Shown here: positions 4,539-5,917 of the stretch, piece by piece
Position numbering within the stretch: position 1 is the stretch's first letter
Layout of the letters: each line of letters opens with the position of its first letter
Assembly: GCA_017848075.1 (NCBI GenBank)
Contig: JAGALG010000081.1
Location: 1 to 5,917 of the forward strand
Source of the DNA: Oscillospiraceae bacterium
GTDB taxonomy: Bacteria; Bacillota; Clostridia; Oscillospirales; Ruminococcaceae
Direction of reading: 5' to 3'
DNA: 5,917 nucleotides
Notes under the pieces: model-generated
Told to the model about the DNA's origin: nothing
The model's database searches: none
What the model saw: the letters and a program-made list of their open reading frames with translations, nothing else
Translations under genes and position numbers: made by a program

Positions 4539-5179
4539 TACAGCTTCTCCTCCGCAGCCATTTCTTCTCCCTGATTCATCAGACCATTCAGACGGATCAA
4601 CAGAGCATCAGCCTGCAGCTTCAGTTCTTCCTCATCCTCGTTGTTCTGCAGAACGATCCAGGAGCGTTCTACATAGAACTGTTCGCTGTGCTGTGCTGTG
4701 ATACGGTGCATGGCTTCCTCTTCACTGAGACCGTCCCGTGCAATGATCCGACGGCAGCGCAGCTCCTGCGCTGCAATAACAGAAACGACCTTGTCGCAGA
4801 ATTTATCGCAGCCACTTTCAAAGAGGGTCGGTGCATCCAGAACGATAACACCAGCGGTATGCAGTCTGGCCTGCTCGATCTTCTCTTTGATGTTATTGAT
4901 GATGTAAGGGAACATGATATCATTCAGCTTTTTCAGCTTTGCTTTATCAGTAAACACGCTTTCCGCCAGTTTTCTGCGGTTGAGGTCGCCATCTACCGTC
5001 AGGAACTCCACGCCGAACTCCAGGATTACATCGGCAATGCAGGCAGTTCCCTTTTCCACTACTTCACGAGCTGCCTGATCGGCATCGATGATGGTACAGC
5101 CCTGTGTCTGTAGATAGCGGCACAAAGTGGATTTACCTGCACCGGTCTGACCGGTCAGGCCCAAAACAATATTATTCAT
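4538..5179 (-). CDS. coaE: Dephospho-CoA kinase
   Basis: A 213-residue P-loop kinase for the last step of coenzyme A synthesis: ATP-dependent phosphorylation of the ribose 3'-hydroxyl of dephospho-CoA in the cytoplasm. The Walker A loop GLTGQTGAGKST is at residues 7-18. It is followed by IIDADQAAREVV (30-41) with the catalytic Asp pair, DLNRRKLAESVF (65-76), LNDIMFPYI (85-93), VLDAPTLFESG (113-123) and the lid region RRIIARDGLSEEEAMHRI. Length is usual, with about ten extra charged residues at the C-terminus. Most homologues have His where this protein has Phe90 in LNxIxHP. The start is ATG at 5179 with GAGG at about 5190-5187. It lies 22 bases after the Sua5/YwlC gene and overlaps the lytic transglycosylase gene by one base, so the three probably form an operon whose promoter lies outside the window. 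Confidence 0.95.
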   Translation of the reverse strand: MNNIVLGLTGQTGAGKSTLCRYLQTQGCTIIDADQAAREVVEKGTACIADVILEFGVEFLTVDGDLNRRKLAESVFTDKAKLKKLNDIMFPYIINNIKEKIEQARLHTAGVIVLDAPTLFESGCDKFCDKVVSVIAAQELRCRRIIARDGLSEEEAMHRITAQHSEQFYVERSWIVLQNNEDEEELKLQADALLIRLNGLMNQGEEMAAEEKL

Positions 5180-5201
5180 GCCTTTTCCTCATTCTATGTT
5201 A

Positions 5202-5917
5202 TCAATCGTTGGTTTCATTTTCATTCAGATCCAGCTCATCAAAGCCAGCTGCACGGATCAGACGGTTATACACAGCCAGACCGACACCCTCTCGGGAAGG
5301 GCCATGGGCATAAACCCGGGCAGCACCCAATTTATCCAGCTCACGGAGAGCGGAAAACAGATGATGAGCCTGAGAACCGTCATCACTGCGGGAACCCCAC
5401 ACAATGTAAGGAACCGTCAGTTCCGCCGTGTCCTCCTCAAAGCAGAGGGCATAAATGCCCTCCTCCGTCTGCTGTCGGAGGAAATCGGTGTAAGCCTTTG
5501 TGCTGCCGTTCAGGATCACCACTTTGGCATTGGGGGAATAATGTTTATAGCGCATTCCGGGAGAGGTTGCCTTGGCTCCCTGCTCCAGTTCCCCCGTTAC
5601 CGCCTGATGAATCTCCAGCTCCGGCAAAACCTCCAGCAGCTGCTCCGCGGTGACTGCACCGGGACGCAGCAGGATCGGCTTCTCCTCCGCCAGAGAAATA
5701 ACGGTAGATTCCACACCCACTGCACATTCACCACTGTCCACAATAGCGTCTACCCTACCCCAAAGGTCATCCACACAGTGCTCTGCTGTGGTTGGGCTGG
5801 GCTTGCCGGACAAATTGGCAGAAGGAGCTGCCACCGGTACCGCCGCCGCCGCAATAATGGCTCTGGCTACCGGATGGGAAGGAATACGGATCGCAACCGT
5901 ATCCAAACCGCCGGAAG
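5202..5917 (-). CDS. Threonylcarbamoyl-AMP synthase, Sua5/YwlC type (5' end missing)
   Basis: The C-terminal 237 or so residues of a Sua5/YwlC-type L-threonylcarbamoyladenylate synthase. The enzyme makes threonylcarbamoyl-AMP from threonine, bicarbonate and ATP for t6A at position 37 of ANN-decoding tRNAs. The visible part holds the later half of the YrdC domain: DTVAIRIPSHP, APSANLSGKPSPTT (about 5785-5829) and GVESTVISLAEEKPILLRPG (about 5665-5724). Then come the linker SPGMRYKHYSPNAKVV and the C-terminal Sua5 domain, ending near YNRLIRAAGFDEL. The longer Sua5 form is about 340-350 residues, so roughly 100 N-terminal residues lie beyond the right edge. A TTG at 5906 is not the start: the frame continues upstream as SGG and the missing part is required for the fold. 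It is the first visible gene of the probable coaE operon. Confidence 0.93.
   Translation of the reverse strand, partial: SGGLDTVAIRIPSHPVARAIIAAAAVPVAAPSANLSGKPSPTTAEHCVDDLWGRVDAIVDSGECAVGVESTVISLAEEKPILLRPGAVTAEQLLEVLPELEIHQAVTGELEQGAKATSPGMRYKHYSPNAKVVILNGSTKAYTDFLRQQTEEGIYALCFEEDTAELTVPYIVWGSRSDDGSQAHHLFSALRELDKLGAARVYAHGPSREGVGLAVYNRLIRAAGFDELDLNENETND

Noticed and set aside
5904..5906. TTG as start codon of the Sua5/YwlC gene
   Set aside because: The frame stays open to the window edge, and the protein from TTG would lack the first part of the YrdC fold.

Overview
The window looks like chromosomal DNA of a low-to-mid GC Bacillota, most likely a Clostridia-type anaerobe. The basis is strong AGGAGG-like ribosome sites, sigma-A-type promoters, and core proteins (CoaE, Sua5/YwlC, an M18 aminopeptidase, a membrane-anchored lytic transglycosylase) of the Firmicutes kind. 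Species cannot be fixed from the sequence alone. No rRNA, tRNA, CRISPR array or intact insertion sequence was seen.

Left part, 1-1500, plus strand. Positions 1-236 hold two copies of a repeat with a 132-base period. The second copy runs into a sigma-A promoter (-35 at 232-237, -10 at 255-260). The promoter overlaps a perfect 16-base-arm palindrome with C and G tracts, the form expected of a CsoR-family operator. It drives a two-gene operon: a small CsoR/RcnR/FrmR-family repressor (303-572) and a ten-helix EamA/DMT transporter (583-1467). The simplest reading is a ligand-sensing repressor controlling its own synthesis and that of an exporter. The repressor's ligand positions read His3-Cys35-His60-Cys64, which points to a metal such as nickel or copper, but the transporter class is not a classical metal exporter. 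The operon ends in a perfect palindromic terminator shared with the convergent gene.

Middle, 1499-2358, minus strand. A MerR-family regulator with a C-terminal TipAS-type ligand-binding domain has a textbook MerR promoter: a 19-base spacer filled by a dyad operator. It also has a well-placed internal ribosome site that could produce the ligand-binding domain alone, as known for Streptomyces TipA.

Right part, 2373-5917, minus strand. In transcription order: the C-terminal part of a Sua5/YwlC threonylcarbamoyl-AMP synthase (tRNA t6A), coaE (last step of CoA synthesis) and a membrane-anchored lytic transglycosylase, tightly packed as a likely operon. Then comes an M18 aminopeptidase with its own probable promoter, a conspicuous leader hairpin, strongly biased codons and its own terminator.

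Most of the window is ordinary core genome. The points worth a second look are the CsoR-DMT operon with its operator, the possible TipAS-like isoform, the 132-base repeat, and the aminopeptidase leader hairpin. I do not see evidence for a large undescribed system.
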